64,000 bases of DNA from Paenibacillus soyae (GTDB lineage Bacteria; Bacillota; Bacilli; Paenibacillales; Paenibacillaceae): the NCBI RefSeq assembly GCF_024623455.1, contig NZ_JANIPJ010000007.1, positions 186,001 through 250,000 on the forward strand, given 5' to 3'. The position numbers and the translations under genes were made by a program. Within the stretch, counting starts at the first letter, position 1. Every line of letters begins with the position of its first letter. The notes below the pieces were generated by a model. The model searched no databases. It saw only the letters and a list, made by a program, of their open reading frames with translations, and was not told the origin of the DNA. This document shows positions 51,754 to 60,522 of the stretch, piece after piece.

Positions 51754-53826
51754 TTATGAGAGGATCAGCACGCCGAAGCCCTCCAGCGTGACCGCGCCCT
51801 CTACCGTACGGCCCGTCAGCAGATCCGTCTTCGCTTCGCGAAGCGTGATTGCAGCCTCCTCCTCCGCATAGTTCAGCAGGAAGTACAGCGGGCCGCCGGC
51901 GTCTTCGCGGATGGCGAGCTCAACCTGCGGCGGCAGCTCGAGAACGCCGTCCGCCGGCGAGAGCAGGCCGATCCGGGCGATGATCTGCGCCGCGGAAGCA
52001 TCGTCGAACACGGCGCCGTAGTACCACGCTTCGCCTTGGCCGAACGTGTTGCGCGTCACGGCCGGCTTGCCGGCGTAATAGTCGCTGGCGTACGTCGCTA
52101 TAACCTCGGCCGACTCGCTCTCCGTCAGCAGCACGTCGTTGAAGCTGTCGGCGGCGGTCTCCGAAGCGGGGACTCCGTTCGCTTCGTCCGCGAGCCAGCT
52201 CATGCGGACCGGGGTGCGGGTGCCTTTCACCATCGTGAATTCCTCGACCGAAATGCCGCACAGCTTGGCGGCCGCACCCGGGAACGGGCGCATATAGCAT
52301 TGGGCTCGTTCGTCCTTGTAGCCGGTCCGGCAGGCGAAGACGACGATACCGCCTTGGCTGACGTACTCCTCGAGCAGAGCCGCCGTTTCGTCCGTCATGA
52401 TCGCGGCATGCGGATAGATCAGCGCTTTATAACGCTGCAGCTCCGTTAGCGTTGTCCCCTTCCGAAGATAAAGGTTGTCGCTCGGAATATGCCGGCGAGT
52501 CAGCGCTTTAAACCATTCGTTGCGGCTCTTCCAATAGAACGGGCCATACCACATGTCGTATTCGCCGTCCCATTCGTTGTCGTAATCCCGCACGATCGCG
52601 ATCTCCGCCTTGTAGGAGGTACTGGCGATGCGCGGTCCGGCTTCGGCAAGCTCGCGGCCGATGCCTCTCGCCTCCCGGATACGCCGATTCTCCCGATTAT
52701 GGTAATCGTTCAGGCCGTGCCAATACATCTCATGGCCGAATGCGGCGGTCCGCCAGCGGAAATAGACGACCATGTTGGCCCCGTGCGCGATGGACTGGTA
52801 CGTCCACAGCCTCATCTGGCCTGGCTTCGGCGACGGCATGTCCATCCGGTTCACCCAGCCGCCCGGACCCGCTTGCTGCTCCATAACGCAGAACTGCGGA
52901 GAGATGGAGCGAACCGTGCTCAGCGTCTGGCTCCAGCCCCGGTCGGCCAGCGGATTCTGCTCGTCGGGGTTCTGGGAGATCGTCGAGAACTGCGGGTAAG
53001 AATCGTAGCTGAAAAAGTCGAGCTGCTCCTCGGTAAGCCGATGGCTGTCGAGATGGCCGAACAGACCGTTGGTTGTAATCCAATGATTAGGCGCGATTTC
53101 TCGAATCAGATCCACCTGCACCTTTGCGAAATCGATGACGCTGTCGGAAATAAACCGTTTCTCGTCCAGGTACAGATGCGGATTCGGCTGCTTGCCGGCC
53201 GTCGTCTGACGGGACAGATGCACCTGCGACCAGTCCGTGTACGTCTGGCTCCAGAATACCGTTCCCCACGCTTCGTTAAGCGCCGCGAGGCTGCCGTATT
53301 TCCGTTGCAGCCACACGCGGAACGCGGCATGGTCCGCTTCAGAATAAAACTCGGAAATCTCGCAATTGAATTCGTTGTCGATCTGCCAGCCGACGATGGC
53401 CGGATGATCGCGATAATGCTCGGCCATCTTGCGGACGACGATCGCGCACAGCTCCCGATATTTCGGGCTGTTGTAGTTGTAATGCCGCCGCAGGCCGTGC
53501 TCTATCGTTTGGCCGTTGAAATTGACGTTCAACACTTCCGGGTATTTCTGCGTGAGCCATGCAGGCGGCGTAGCCGTCGGGGTGCCCATAATGATGCGGA
53601 GTCCGTGCCGGTGCGCGGTGTCCAGGGCTCTGTCGAACAGCTCGAACGAGAAGACGCCTTCTTCAGGCTCGAAGATCGACCAGGCGAATTCGCCGACGCG
53701 GACGATCGAGATGCCGAGCTCCGCCATGCGGCGGAAATCATCCTCCCACAGCTCCTCCTTCCAGTGCTCCGGGTAGTAGCAGACGCCAAGGCTTAGCCGA
53801 TCGAGCGCGTTTGTATGTTCTGTCAT
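51754..53826 (-). CDS. Beta-galactosidase, GH42 family
   Basis: 690 residues, no signal peptide. GH42 motifs: GVCYYPEHW near residue 14, acid/base Glu152 in WQIDNEFNCE, nucleophile Glu316 in FCVMEQQAGPGGW, and SYDSYPQF. The three-domain layout of about 670-690 residues (barrel, trimerisation domain, small beta domain) is complete. ATG 53826 is preferred to a GTG at 53841. It removes galactose from beta-galactosides, in this locus possibly side chains or galacto-oligosaccharides. Divergent from an AraC gene that probably controls it. Confidence 0.93.
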   Translation of the reverse strand: MTEHTNALDRLSLGVCYYPEHWKEELWEDDFRRMAELGISIVRVGEFAWSIFEPEEGVFSFELFDRALDTAHRHGLRIIMGTPTATPPAWLTQKYPEVLNVNFNGQTIEHGLRRHYNYNSPKYRELCAIVVRKMAEHYRDHPAIVGWQIDNEFNCEISEFYSEADHAAFRVWLQRKYGSLAALNEAWGTVFWSQTYTDWSQVHLSRQTTAGKQPNPHLYLDEKRFISDSVIDFAKVQVDLIREIAPNHWITTNGLFGHLDSHRLTEEQLDFFSYDSYPQFSTISQNPDEQNPLADRGWSQTLSTVRSISPQFCVMEQQAGPGGWVNRMDMPSPKPGQMRLWTYQSIAHGANMVVYFRWRTAAFGHEMYWHGLNDYHNRENRRIREARGIGRELAEAGPRIASTSYKAEIAIVRDYDNEWDGEYDMWYGPFYWKSRNEWFKALTRRHIPSDNLYLRKGTTLTELQRYKALIYPHAAIMTDETAALLEEYVSQGGIVVFACRTGYKDERAQCYMRPFPGAAAKLCGISVEEFTMVKGTRTPVRMSWLADEANGVPASETAADSFNDVLLTESESAEVIATYASDYYAGKPAVTRNTFGQGEAWYYGAVFDDASAAQIIARIGLLSPADGVLELPPQVELAIREDAGGPLYFLLNYAEEEAAITLREAKTDLLTGRTVEGAVTLEGFGVLILS

Positions 53827-53967
53827 CCAGGTTCCTCCCACAAGTCAAAATATTGCGATAAGTTAATCCATGCCTTAAGTGTAAATCGCTTATCAATTGC
53901 CGTATATGACAACATCTTGCGAAGTATAGTACAATATTGCTAAAAGAGATTAGAGAGGAGGTGCGTC

Positions 53968-54816
53968 ATGCACATTCATCGCATCGTGCCGAAGCCGTCG
54001 TATCCGCTGTATGTCTGTTATCCCGATATGTTCGGCCGATACGCCGAATTCCCGCTGCATGAGGAACGCAGGGAATCGGGAGCGCTCCAGGAATACAATC
54101 TGCATCTGGTATTCGGGGGCAGCGGATATGCGGTCGGTCATGGGGGAGAGAGGGTCGAATTGAAAGCGGGGGAAGGCTTTCTGTACGCGAAGGAAGCCTT
54201 CCAGCAATACGGCTCAAGCCGGTCCGAGCCGTGGGATGTCAGATGGATTCACTTCACCGGAGCTTTGCCGTCCGGCATATTGAGAGCGGCGGACGAAGCG
54301 GGGGCGTGGTTGTTCTCGTTCTCGGGAATGACAAGAATCCGCGAGCTGACCGACCGCATGTACGAGCTGAGCGATCCATTCGGTCTGGAGAGCGAAGCGG
54401 CCATCTCGGCTCTGTTGTACGAGCTGCTCGTCCATCTGGACCAGGATACCGAAAGCCTTACGGGTGCGGCTACGCTCCGGAAGCGGAATGAGATTCGCGA
54501 AGCGGCGGACACGATCCGCGGACGGTGCCAAGAGCCGTGGGACATCGCCCGGATGGCGGAGCTTACCGGGTACAGTCCGTACCATTTCCTCCGCTTGTTC
54601 CGCGATGTAATGGGAAGAACGCCGAACCGGTATTTGACCGAGTGCCGATTGTTGGAAGCCAAGCTGCTGCTCGCCACGACGGGGCTCGCCGTGAAGGACG
54701 TGGCGGAGCGCATCGGATTCTCGCAGGCCAGCTATTTCATCCGCGTGTTCCGCGGCGCGGAAGGCTTATCCCCGTCAGCTTATCGAGAACTTCACGGGCG
54801 CCATGGTCATTCCTAA
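53968..54816 (+). CDS. AraC-family transcriptional regulator
   Basis: 282 residues. N-terminal AraC_binding cupin (about 40-95: YNLHLVFGGSGYAV, ERVELKAGEGFLYAKEAFQQYG shortened) and a C-terminal double HTH (about 185-278: DIARMAELTGYSPYHFLRLF, VKDVAERIGFSQASYFIRVF). It shares a 141-bp intergenic region with the GH42 gene, which it likely activates when its sugar ligand is present. A weak promoter (ATGACA, 18 bp, TACAAT) is visible around 53906-53936. RBS GAGAGGAGG precedes the ATG. Confidence 0.88.
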   Translation: MHIHRIVPKPSYPLYVCYPDMFGRYAEFPLHEERRESGALQEYNLHLVFGGSGYAVGHGGERVELKAGEGFLYAKEAFQQYGSSRSEPWDVRWIHFTGALPSGILRAADEAGAWLFSFSGMTRIRELTDRMYELSDPFGLESEAAISALLYELLVHLDQDTESLTGAATLRKRNEIREAADTIRGRCQEPWDIARMAELTGYSPYHFLRLFRDVMGRTPNRYLTECRLLEAKLLLATTGLAVKDVAERIGFSQASYFIRVFRGAEGLSPSAYRELHGRHGHS

Positions 54817-54927
54817 CCGGCGTATACGGAAAACTGTCGGTGCCATCCTCGGGATTCGGTGATAGAATGGAGCATATGTCGCCCGCCGCATAGAGCGGGA
54901 CGGACCTCGGGGGGAGAGCTTGACGGA

Positions 54928-55848
54928 ATGTGGCTTACTTATTCGATTTTGGCGGCGATCGGCTTCGGCCTCAGGGGCATTCTCTATCATTGGACCAGCC
55001 AGAAGCCGCTCAGCCGCAATGCACTGCTATGCGGCACGTTCACGATGGGCGCGGTTATCAATTTGGCGCTCGCTCTGCTGACGGATGCGGAATGGACGGC
55101 GGCTTGCCTGATCGGCATTCAAATGGGGCTGTTCTCATTCGGCGCCAACGCCAGCATGTTCAAAGGGTTCGCGGTCGGCAAGGCGTCGCTCGTAGCCATA
55201 CTGACGGCCCTGCCGTCCGTCGTGGTCGTGGCCGTCGCCTATTTGTTGTGGGACGAGAGGCTGTACGCGATGCAGCTTGTTTCTTTCCTCGTGATCGTAG
55301 GCGGCGTGCTGCTCGTACGGTATTCCAATGACTTGTCGCTGCGCAATCTGCAAGGAGCGCAATGGGGGCTGCTTGCGATGCTGCTGTTCGCGGGGAACGA
55401 TCTGTCGGGCAAATGGTCGACGATCATGGAAGCATCGCTTTATCCGACCATGGTCATGATGTTCACGTCGGGCGCGGCCTGCTTCGGCTTATGGTGGCTG
55501 AAGGACCTGCGGATGCCGGCTTCCGGAGTTGCGGGAACCGTCGTCATCGCGGCGGTGGAAACGAGCGGGCCCAAAGGCGACGCAGCGAGTCCGGCGCGCT
55601 GGAGCGATAAGCGCGCGTTCTTCGTCGGGATGGCGATCGGCATCACGAACACGGTCGGGATGATGCTGATCATTACCGCATTCGACCTGGGCAAGGCGGG
55701 ACTCGTATCGGCCGTCGTGGCGGCGAACGTGCTGCTCATGCTGTTGTACACGCGTTTCGTGGTGAAAGAGAAATTCAAGAGCACGGAGCTGGCCGGCATC
55801 GTGCTGGCGTTCGCGGGTCTAGTCTTAATGCGATTATTCGGCGAATAA
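54928..55848 (+). CDS. EamA/DMT-family transporter
   Basis: 306 residues with ten hydrophobic segments in two related halves, as in drug/metabolite exporters of the EamA family (start WLTYSILAAIGFGLRGILYH; half 2 from about 180). Conserved Gly/Pro pattern in GKASLVAILTALPSVVVVAVAYLLWDE (shortened) and GKAGLVSAVVAANVLLMLLY. The hydrophilic loop between halves (about 215-240) is longer than usual. Substrate unknown. ATG 54928 follows GGGGGGAGA by 11 bp. Confidence 0.85.
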   Translation: MWLTYSILAAIGFGLRGILYHWTSQKPLSRNALLCGTFTMGAVINLALALLTDAEWTAACLIGIQMGLFSFGANASMFKGFAVGKASLVAILTALPSVVVVAVAYLLWDERLYAMQLVSFLVIVGGVLLVRYSNDLSLRNLQGAQWGLLAMLLFAGNDLSGKWSTIMEASLYPTMVMMFTSGAACFGLWWLKDLRMPASGVAGTVVIAAVETSGPKGDAASPARWSDKRAFFVGMAIGITNTVGMMLIITAFDLGKAGLVSAVVAANVLLMLLYTRFVVKEKFKSTELAGIVLAFAGLVLMRLFGE

Positions 55849-55876
55849 TAATAGCGTTCATAATAAGCTGCAAGGA

Positions 55877-55930
55877 CAAGGACTGCCTACCGGCGATAAA
55901 CGCCGGTAGGCAGTCCTTGTTTTCTTTTTT
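55877..55930 (+). terminator. Intrinsic terminator after the EamA gene
   Basis: A perfect 19-bp stem (55877-55895 with 55901-55919) with a 5-nt loop, followed by a T-rich tail. Confidence 0.92.
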
Positions 55931-56013
55931 TGCAAGGCGCTCCTCTGGCGGGATAATAAAGGTAATGATTGGTTAAGTTACGCATAGATACCAATCAGCA
56001 GGAGAAGATATCT

Positions 56014-57261
56014 ATGCCGCATCGGAGCTTCCAGTCAGGAAGCATTAAACCCCGCTATTCCAAAGGACATATATCGGTATTCGGCATCAATTCGGTCTAT
56101 CCCCGCACGCCGTGGATCGCGGCTTGGTGGTCGGCTGCTTTTCCGGGCTTCGGACACATGTTTATCGGGAAGTACATGCATGGATTTGTGCTCATTATAT
56201 GGGAGCTGGTGGTCAATGGCCAATCCAATCTGAATATGGCCATTGCCTTGTCCTTTCAGGGCAGGTTCGAAGAGGCGAAGGCTGGCATCAACCAGGAGTG
56301 GGCGCTGCTTTATGTGGCGGTTTATTTATACAGCATATGGGACAGCTATCGCTGCGCCGTGGAGATCAAAAAAAGCCACGTGCTGGCCGAAATCGAAGAC
56401 GCCCCGATCACGCCGTCGGATGTCAGCTTTTTTGATGTGATTGTTTTGGATAAGAAGAAGCCTATGGCCGGGTTGTTCTGGTCCTTCTTGACTCCGGGCT
56501 TGGGACAGCTGTACGGCGGCAGCACGATCGTCGGCACCTTCGTGTTGGCCTGGTGGATCTTTGTATGCTACAAGGCTCACGCCGTTCGCGCATGGCTTTA
56601 TTCGTTCATAGGGGATTTTGACGGGGTTCACGCGATCGTGGATTGGCAGTGGTTTCTTTTTTTGCCTTCCATGTTCGCTTTCGCCGTTTACCAGGCCTAC
56701 GCTTCCGTCGTCGAAAACAATACGTTATTCGATATCGAGCAAACACGATTTCTTAGAGTGAGGGCTGAAAATTTGGGACAACTGCACACGAGTCATACCG
56801 AAACGATACAAGTTATCGCTACCTTCGAGCACTCGCCGTTCGTGGAGATGGTCATTCACGATATCGAGAAGCTCGGAATACCGCACCAAAACATTGTGGC
56901 TTTGCCGCTTGAAAACCTGGAGTCGGAGACCCATATCCTTGACTCCATTCATCGGGTCGATGGCCGAAGCGTTCTGGACGGAGCCATGATGGGCGCTACG
57001 ATTTTTGCGGTGCTAGGGGCTGTATACGGATTCGTCTTGCACTGGGGGCCCATTATTTGGGGGTTGATTGGCTTGGCAGGCGGTTTCATCTTGGGATTGT
57101 TGATCGAATTAGCGGTGAGCAAGAAAAAAGTGAAAGGGAGTGCGGGTCCCAAAAGCGAAGTTGTTGTTGAGGTGACGTGCGCTGCCTCCCTCCAGCACCA
57201 GTTGATTAAAGCTTTAAAATCGAGAAAGGCGAGAGGCTATATCATTATGCCTAGTCGATAG
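56014..57261 (+). CDS. Membrane protein with duplicated TM2-like segment, unknown function
   Basis: 415 residues. Two similar membrane segments are seen: WIAAWWSAAFPGFGHMFIGK (about 30-50) and MAGLFWSFLTPGLGQLYGG (about 150-168), each with the P-G-x-G-x-x-Y/F-x-G pattern of TM2-like hairpins. A soluble stretch follows (about 260-315, beta-alpha-beta: TIQVIATFEHSPFVEMVIHD). Then a Gly-rich membrane hairpin (FAVLGAVYGFVLHWGPIIWG), and a Lys-rich tail. The soluble part resembles a ferredoxin-like fold near a Gly-rich helix pair, as in general-stress membrane proteins. RBS AGGAGA leads to ATG 56014 rather than 55969. Confidence 0.7.
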   Translation: MPHRSFQSGSIKPRYSKGHISVFGINSVYPRTPWIAAWWSAAFPGFGHMFIGKYMHGFVLIIWELVVNGQSNLNMAIALSFQGRFEEAKAGINQEWALLYVAVYLYSIWDSYRCAVEIKKSHVLAEIEDAPITPSDVSFFDVIVLDKKKPMAGLFWSFLTPGLGQLYGGSTIVGTFVLAWWIFVCYKAHAVRAWLYSFIGDFDGVHAIVDWQWFLFLPSMFAFAVYQAYASVVENNTLFDIEQTRFLRVRAENLGQLHTSHTETIQVIATFEHSPFVEMVIHDIEKLGIPHQNIVALPLENLESETHILDSIHRVDGRSVLDGAMMGATIFAVLGAVYGFVLHWGPIIWGLIGLAGGFILGLLIELAVSKKKVKGSAGPKSEVVVEVTCAASLQHQLIKALKSRKARGYIIMPSR

Positions 57262-57284
57262 AGATTTGGGAAACAACGGAAGAG

Positions 57285-57328
57285 AGCTGCTGGACGGTGA
57301 TGGCAACCGGCCCCTTCAGCTCCTTTTT
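57285..57328 (+). terminator. Intrinsic terminator
   Basis: GAGCTG / CAGCTC arms (57285-57290 with 57318-57323) plus inner CGG pairs, then five T. Confidence 0.65.
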
Positions 57329-57413
57329 GTGTGCAAGGATTCGATTGAATCTACCAGAATGTGGTATGGTTAATATAGTAGTGACTCGGTTTACGGAATA
57401 AGGCGGGGATGAC

Positions 57414-57950
57414 TTGAAATTATATGTGGCGCGGCATGGACAGACGGAATGGAACGCGGCAGATCGAGTATGCGGAGTGACGGATGTTGAATTAACGTCC
57501 CATGGAGTCGAACAAGCGGAGTTAATGGCCGAAAAACTAGCGGAGAAGCGGCTGGATATCATTATATCTTCGCCGCTGAGCAGGGCAAGGAAGACGGCGG
57601 AAATCATTGCGCGGAGACTGCAAAAGGAGGCTCTTGTAGATCATAGGCTCGTTGAACAAAATTATGGGATATTCGAAGGGGCAAACCGGAAGGACGAAAG
57701 CTTTAAGCAAGCCAAATCCCAATTCCCAAACCGATTATCCGGCGGAGAATCAATCCTTCAAGTATCCCAGCGGGTATTCAATTTGTTAGATGAGACGAAA
57801 GAGAAGTACAGGAATGAACAGGTGCTGCTCGTTTCTCACGGCAGTGTCTGCAGAGTGATACACGCCTATTTCAACGAGCTTTTGAATGAAGAGTTTTACG
57901 CTTACTATTTGGGGAATGGCGAATGGAGAGAATACGAGTTTGAAAAATAG
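57414..57950 (+). CDS. Histidine phosphatase family protein (phosphoglycerate-mutase-like)
   Basis: 178 residues from a TTG. The catalytic RHG motif is YVARHGQTEWN (His8), with the second arginine in SSPLSRARKTAEII and the second His in VSHGSVCRVI (about His141). The family comprises phosphatases of sugar phosphates and cofactors and true mutases; the short 178-residue form points to a phosphatase such as a GpmB/CobC/PhoE type. The substrate cannot be told. RBS GGCGGGGA precedes the start. Confidence 0.88.
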   Translation: MKLYVARHGQTEWNAADRVCGVTDVELTSHGVEQAELMAEKLAEKRLDIIISSPLSRARKTAEIIARRLQKEALVDHRLVEQNYGIFEGANRKDESFKQAKSQFPNRLSGGESILQVSQRVFNLLDETKEKYRNEQVLLVSHGSVCRVIHAYFNELLNEEFYAYYLGNGEWREYEFEK

Positions 57951-57960
57951 AATTCATATT

Positions 57961-58113
57961 ATGGGCGCGTCTTTGCATGAACATTGGATGGCCGATCTGG
58001 CTTGTCCGATCTTGAGGTTCGAAGGAGAACATTCGGTTAACGAGCGGGTAAGCATCGTGCTCGATTATTTGGGGAGGGGAGATACGCGGAATGAGATTGT
58101 ATACCGATCCTAG
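57961..58113 (+). CDS. Doubtful small ORF
   Basis: 50 codons (MGASLHEHWMADLACPILRF...) open from just after the phosphatase stop and overlapping the start of the LRR gene. There is no ribosome site and no family that I know. It fills the only gap between two good genes and might be a leader peptide or chance. Confidence 0.2.
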   Translation: MGASLHEHWMADLACPILRFEGEHSVNERVSIVLDYLGRGDTRNEIVYRS

Positions 58114-59128
58114 AGGAGAGGCTTACGAGCAAGCTATCGATTTGGCGATTAGAACCTCGGAATGCTTTGTGCTCAAGGAGCATGTTGGTGGTTGGGCCGG
58201 CATAATGCGAAGTGGCGGCTACAACGATGTAGTGGAGGCGTTGAGGCCCTATCTGGTGAAAACAATCGAGCTTCAGGATGCCGGCATGGACGAAATTATA
58301 CAGATGCAGAGAGCGTACCGCAGCGATGCCTTTTATACCGCGGGAACCTACCACATGTACAAATGCTGCGAAGAAAGCGGGTTAGTGCTGAAGCGAGCGG
58401 CGAACCGGCTGGCGGATTGGATCTATCCTCATTTGCCGGAAGACTTGTGCTTTTTGAAGGAAGGCGACGGGGACTATCTCTTCTCCATCGTTCATGAGAA
58501 GATGTACGGCATGGATGTGACGGAGACAGAGGCTCTCGAGCTGATGGATCGGGTTACGGGGCTTTTTCTGGAATTGGAGCGTCACCAGGATTTGGAGTAT
58601 CTGCTTGACGATGCGATCAAGCATCGCACCGACAAGCTGTATATAAGCGGACATAGACTTACGGAGCTGCCGGAGCGAATCAAGGAGTTAACGGAGCTCC
58701 GCGAGCTGGAGGTGTTCGAACAGGATCTGTACCGCCTGCCGGAAGGGCTATTCGAGCTAAGCAAGCTGGAACGGTTGGCAATCATGACGGCCGATTTGGA
58801 GGGCATTCCCGCATCCATTGCCAAGCTGAAGAGCTTGAAGGAGCTTCGCATTTATTGCGGGAGCTCGGACCGGCCCGCGCCCGGCTGGAAGGTCAAGCCG
58901 AAGGAGGAAATCAGCCTGAACCGCATTCCGCCGGAAATCGGCGAGCTTCAGATGCTGAAGGAGCTGACGATTCAATACTCCGCGATTCATAAGCTGCCTC
59001 CAGAGCTTGAGAAGCTGAAGCGGCTGCGGGTGCTGAATGTGGGAAGCTGCAAGATCAAGCGGAAGCCGGCCTTCCTTAAGCGGATGAAGCAGCTGAAACA
59101 TGTAAGCGTGTCAGAGGGGTTGTATTAA
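58091..59128 (+). CDS. Leucine-rich-repeat protein of unknown function
   Basis: 345 residues, no signal peptide. N-terminal about 165 residues are helical and not recognised. From about 195 the sequence runs through six to seven LRRs (KLYISGHRLTELPERIKELT, LRELEVFEQDLYRLPEGLFE, LERLAIMTADLEGIPASIAK, then a break, MLKELTIQYSAIHKLPPELE, LRVLNVGSCKIKRKPAFLKR), of the 21-24-residue intracellular type. Bacterial LRR proteins of this sort bind other proteins; the partner is unknown. RBS GGGGAGGGGAG. A single gene with its own terminator. Confidence 0.82.
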   Translation: MRLYTDPRGEAYEQAIDLAIRTSECFVLKEHVGGWAGIMRSGGYNDVVEALRPYLVKTIELQDAGMDEIIQMQRAYRSDAFYTAGTYHMYKCCEESGLVLKRAANRLADWIYPHLPEDLCFLKEGDGDYLFSIVHEKMYGMDVTETEALELMDRVTGLFLELERHQDLEYLLDDAIKHRTDKLYISGHRLTELPERIKELTELRELEVFEQDLYRLPEGLFELSKLERLAIMTADLEGIPASIAKLKSLKELRIYCGSSDRPAPGWKVKPKEEISLNRIPPEIGELQMLKELTIQYSAIHKLPPELEKLKRLRVLNVGSCKIKRKPAFLKRMKQLKHVSVSEGLY

Positions 59129-59150
59129 ATTTCATGTCGGGGGAAGCGAA

Positions 59151-59195
59151 AAGGGGCAGCCAAGGACGGAAAGTTGGTCCATAGCTGCCTCTTTG
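59151..59195 (+). terminator. Intrinsic terminator
   Basis: AAGGGGCAGC and GCTGCCTCTTT arms around a 20-nt loop between the LRR gene and the converging HAD gene. Confidence 0.6.
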
Positions 59196-59204
59196 TCTTG
59201 GTAA

Positions 59205-60062
59205 TCAGATGGTTTCTCTACGAGCTGCCGAATCCATCAGCTCAACAATAAACTGCGCGACGCCGTCATCGTTATTGCTTTGGGTATGATGCGTCGCCAT
59301 TGCTGCTAGAGCGGGATGCGCGTTCGCTACCGCCACGCGGGCCCCTGCTGCTTCGAACAGGCCGATGTCGTTCAAGTTATCTCCGAACACGGTTAGCTGC
59401 TCCGGCTTGCAGCCGACGTAAGAGGCCCACTTTCGCGCGCCTTCTTTTTTGTTCGCGTCCGGATGGCTGAATTCGAGGAAATAGTGATTATGGATGTAGT
59501 TGTCCTTCATGATGTGGATACACACGCGGTTTCCGTACTGCCCTCGAATATGGGCTTCTAGAGACTCCAGCTCCTCCAAGTAACCAATGTAGGTGATGAT
59601 CAGCGTGCGGCAGGTCTCGGGACAAGTCAGCTGCTCGAGCTCCGTGAAGCGCGGATCGTTCGGGCGGCTTGCGTAGAAGGCCAAGTCGCCTGTCCGGCTC
59701 AACCGTTCGTGGAACACCTTCTCTTGGTCATCCGAATCCAGAGCGAACAGCAACGGAGTTAGCCCGTATGTTTGGCCGATGGCCACGATTTCGTTCGTAA
59801 TTTCCCTCTCCAGCCAAGCGCCGTCGATGACCTGCTGCGTCAGCGGGTCGATCAGCATGGCGCCGTTGTATAGAACGAGCGGATGCTTCCAGGGAATCGC
59901 GCCGACTGCGCGGTTCGAGCTGATGTAGCTTCGCGCAGTCGCGTAACCGATGATGGCGCCGGCCTCAATGGCCTGAGTCATGACTTGCTTCGAGGCTGGC
60001 GACAATGTGGCGTCCGAACGGAGCAGCGTGCCGTCCAGGTCGGTTAGAATATAGGATGTCAT
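59205..60062 (-). CDS. HAD-superfamily Cof-type phosphatase
   Basis: 285 residues. Motif I DLDGTLLRSD (nucleophile Asp near residue 8), motif II Thr in GYATARSY, a C2-type cap (about 80-190), motif III Lys in NKKEGARKW and motif IV GDNLNDIGLFEAAGARVAVANA. Cof-type HAD enzymes remove phosphate from sugar phosphates and cofactors such as FMN or PLP. ATG 60062 is chosen since the preceding 18 in-frame codons lack a ribosome site. It is adjacent to a repeat array on the upstream side. Confidence 0.88.
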   Translation of the reverse strand: MTSYILTDLDGTLLRSDATLSPASKQVMTQAIEAGAIIGYATARSYISSNRAVGAIPWKHPLVLYNGAMLIDPLTQQVIDGAWLEREITNEIVAIGQTYGLTPLLFALDSDDQEKVFHERLSRTGDLAFYASRPNDPRFTELEQLTCPETCRTLIITYIGYLEELESLEAHIRGQYGNRVCIHIMKDNYIHNHYFLEFSHPDANKKEGARKWASYVGCKPEQLTVFGDNLNDIGLFEAAGARVAVANAHPALAAMATHHTQSNNDDGVAQFIVELMDSAARRETI

Positions 60063-60164
60063 TGCGAGATTCGCCCTCCGATTACTAATGGAATGATTAT
60101 CCATACAGCATCGCACAGGGCGCGCGAGGCGTCAATATGGCGGACAGCGAGTGCGCTGCGCGGG

Positions 60165-60419
60165 GGAGTAACGATCAGAGGTGTCGTTATTGGAGCGAGC
60201 AGCGGACAAGGCGGCGTAGTAACGATCAGAGGTGACGTTATTGGAACGAACGGGCGGCCGCGCAGGACAGTAACGATCAGAGGTGTCGTTATTGGAGCGA
60301 GCGGGCGGCCACGCAGGACGGTAACGATCAAAGGTGTCGCTATTGGAGCGAGCAGGGGGCAAGGCGGCGTAGTAACGATCAGAGGTGTCGTTATTGGAGT
60401 GAGGGGGCGGCTGCCCCTC
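60165..60419. repeat. 51-bp tandem hairpin array, family 2, 5 units
   Basis: GTAACGATC occurs at 60168, 60219, 60270, 60321 and 60372, each 51 bp apart. Every unit carries TAACGA and TCGTTA (one worn) as arms of a 6-bp hairpin with a 9-nt loop, then TTGGAGCGAGC and a variable GC-rich part. The sequence is unrelated to family 1, but period, hairpin content and openness on both strands are the same. Bases 60420-60522 are GC-rich with no feature that I can name. Confidence 0.9.
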
Positions 60420-60522
60420 GCATCCCGCATTGCCTCTCCTGCCTGCGTAGCGCGGCCACCCGCGCCTCCGCTTGCGGGCCCTCCCTGCGCGCCCTCCGTC
60501 CTCGCGACCCTCCCGCCGCGCG

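Noticed and set aside
57886-58113. Longer version of the small frame between phosphatase and LRR genes
   Set aside because: Its first part lies inside the phosphatase gene in another frame; only the non-overlapping part was listed, at low confidence.
60059-60430. Minus-strand 123-codon frame rich in PLIVT repeats
   Set aside because: Translation of the family 2 repeat array; no start context and no domain.
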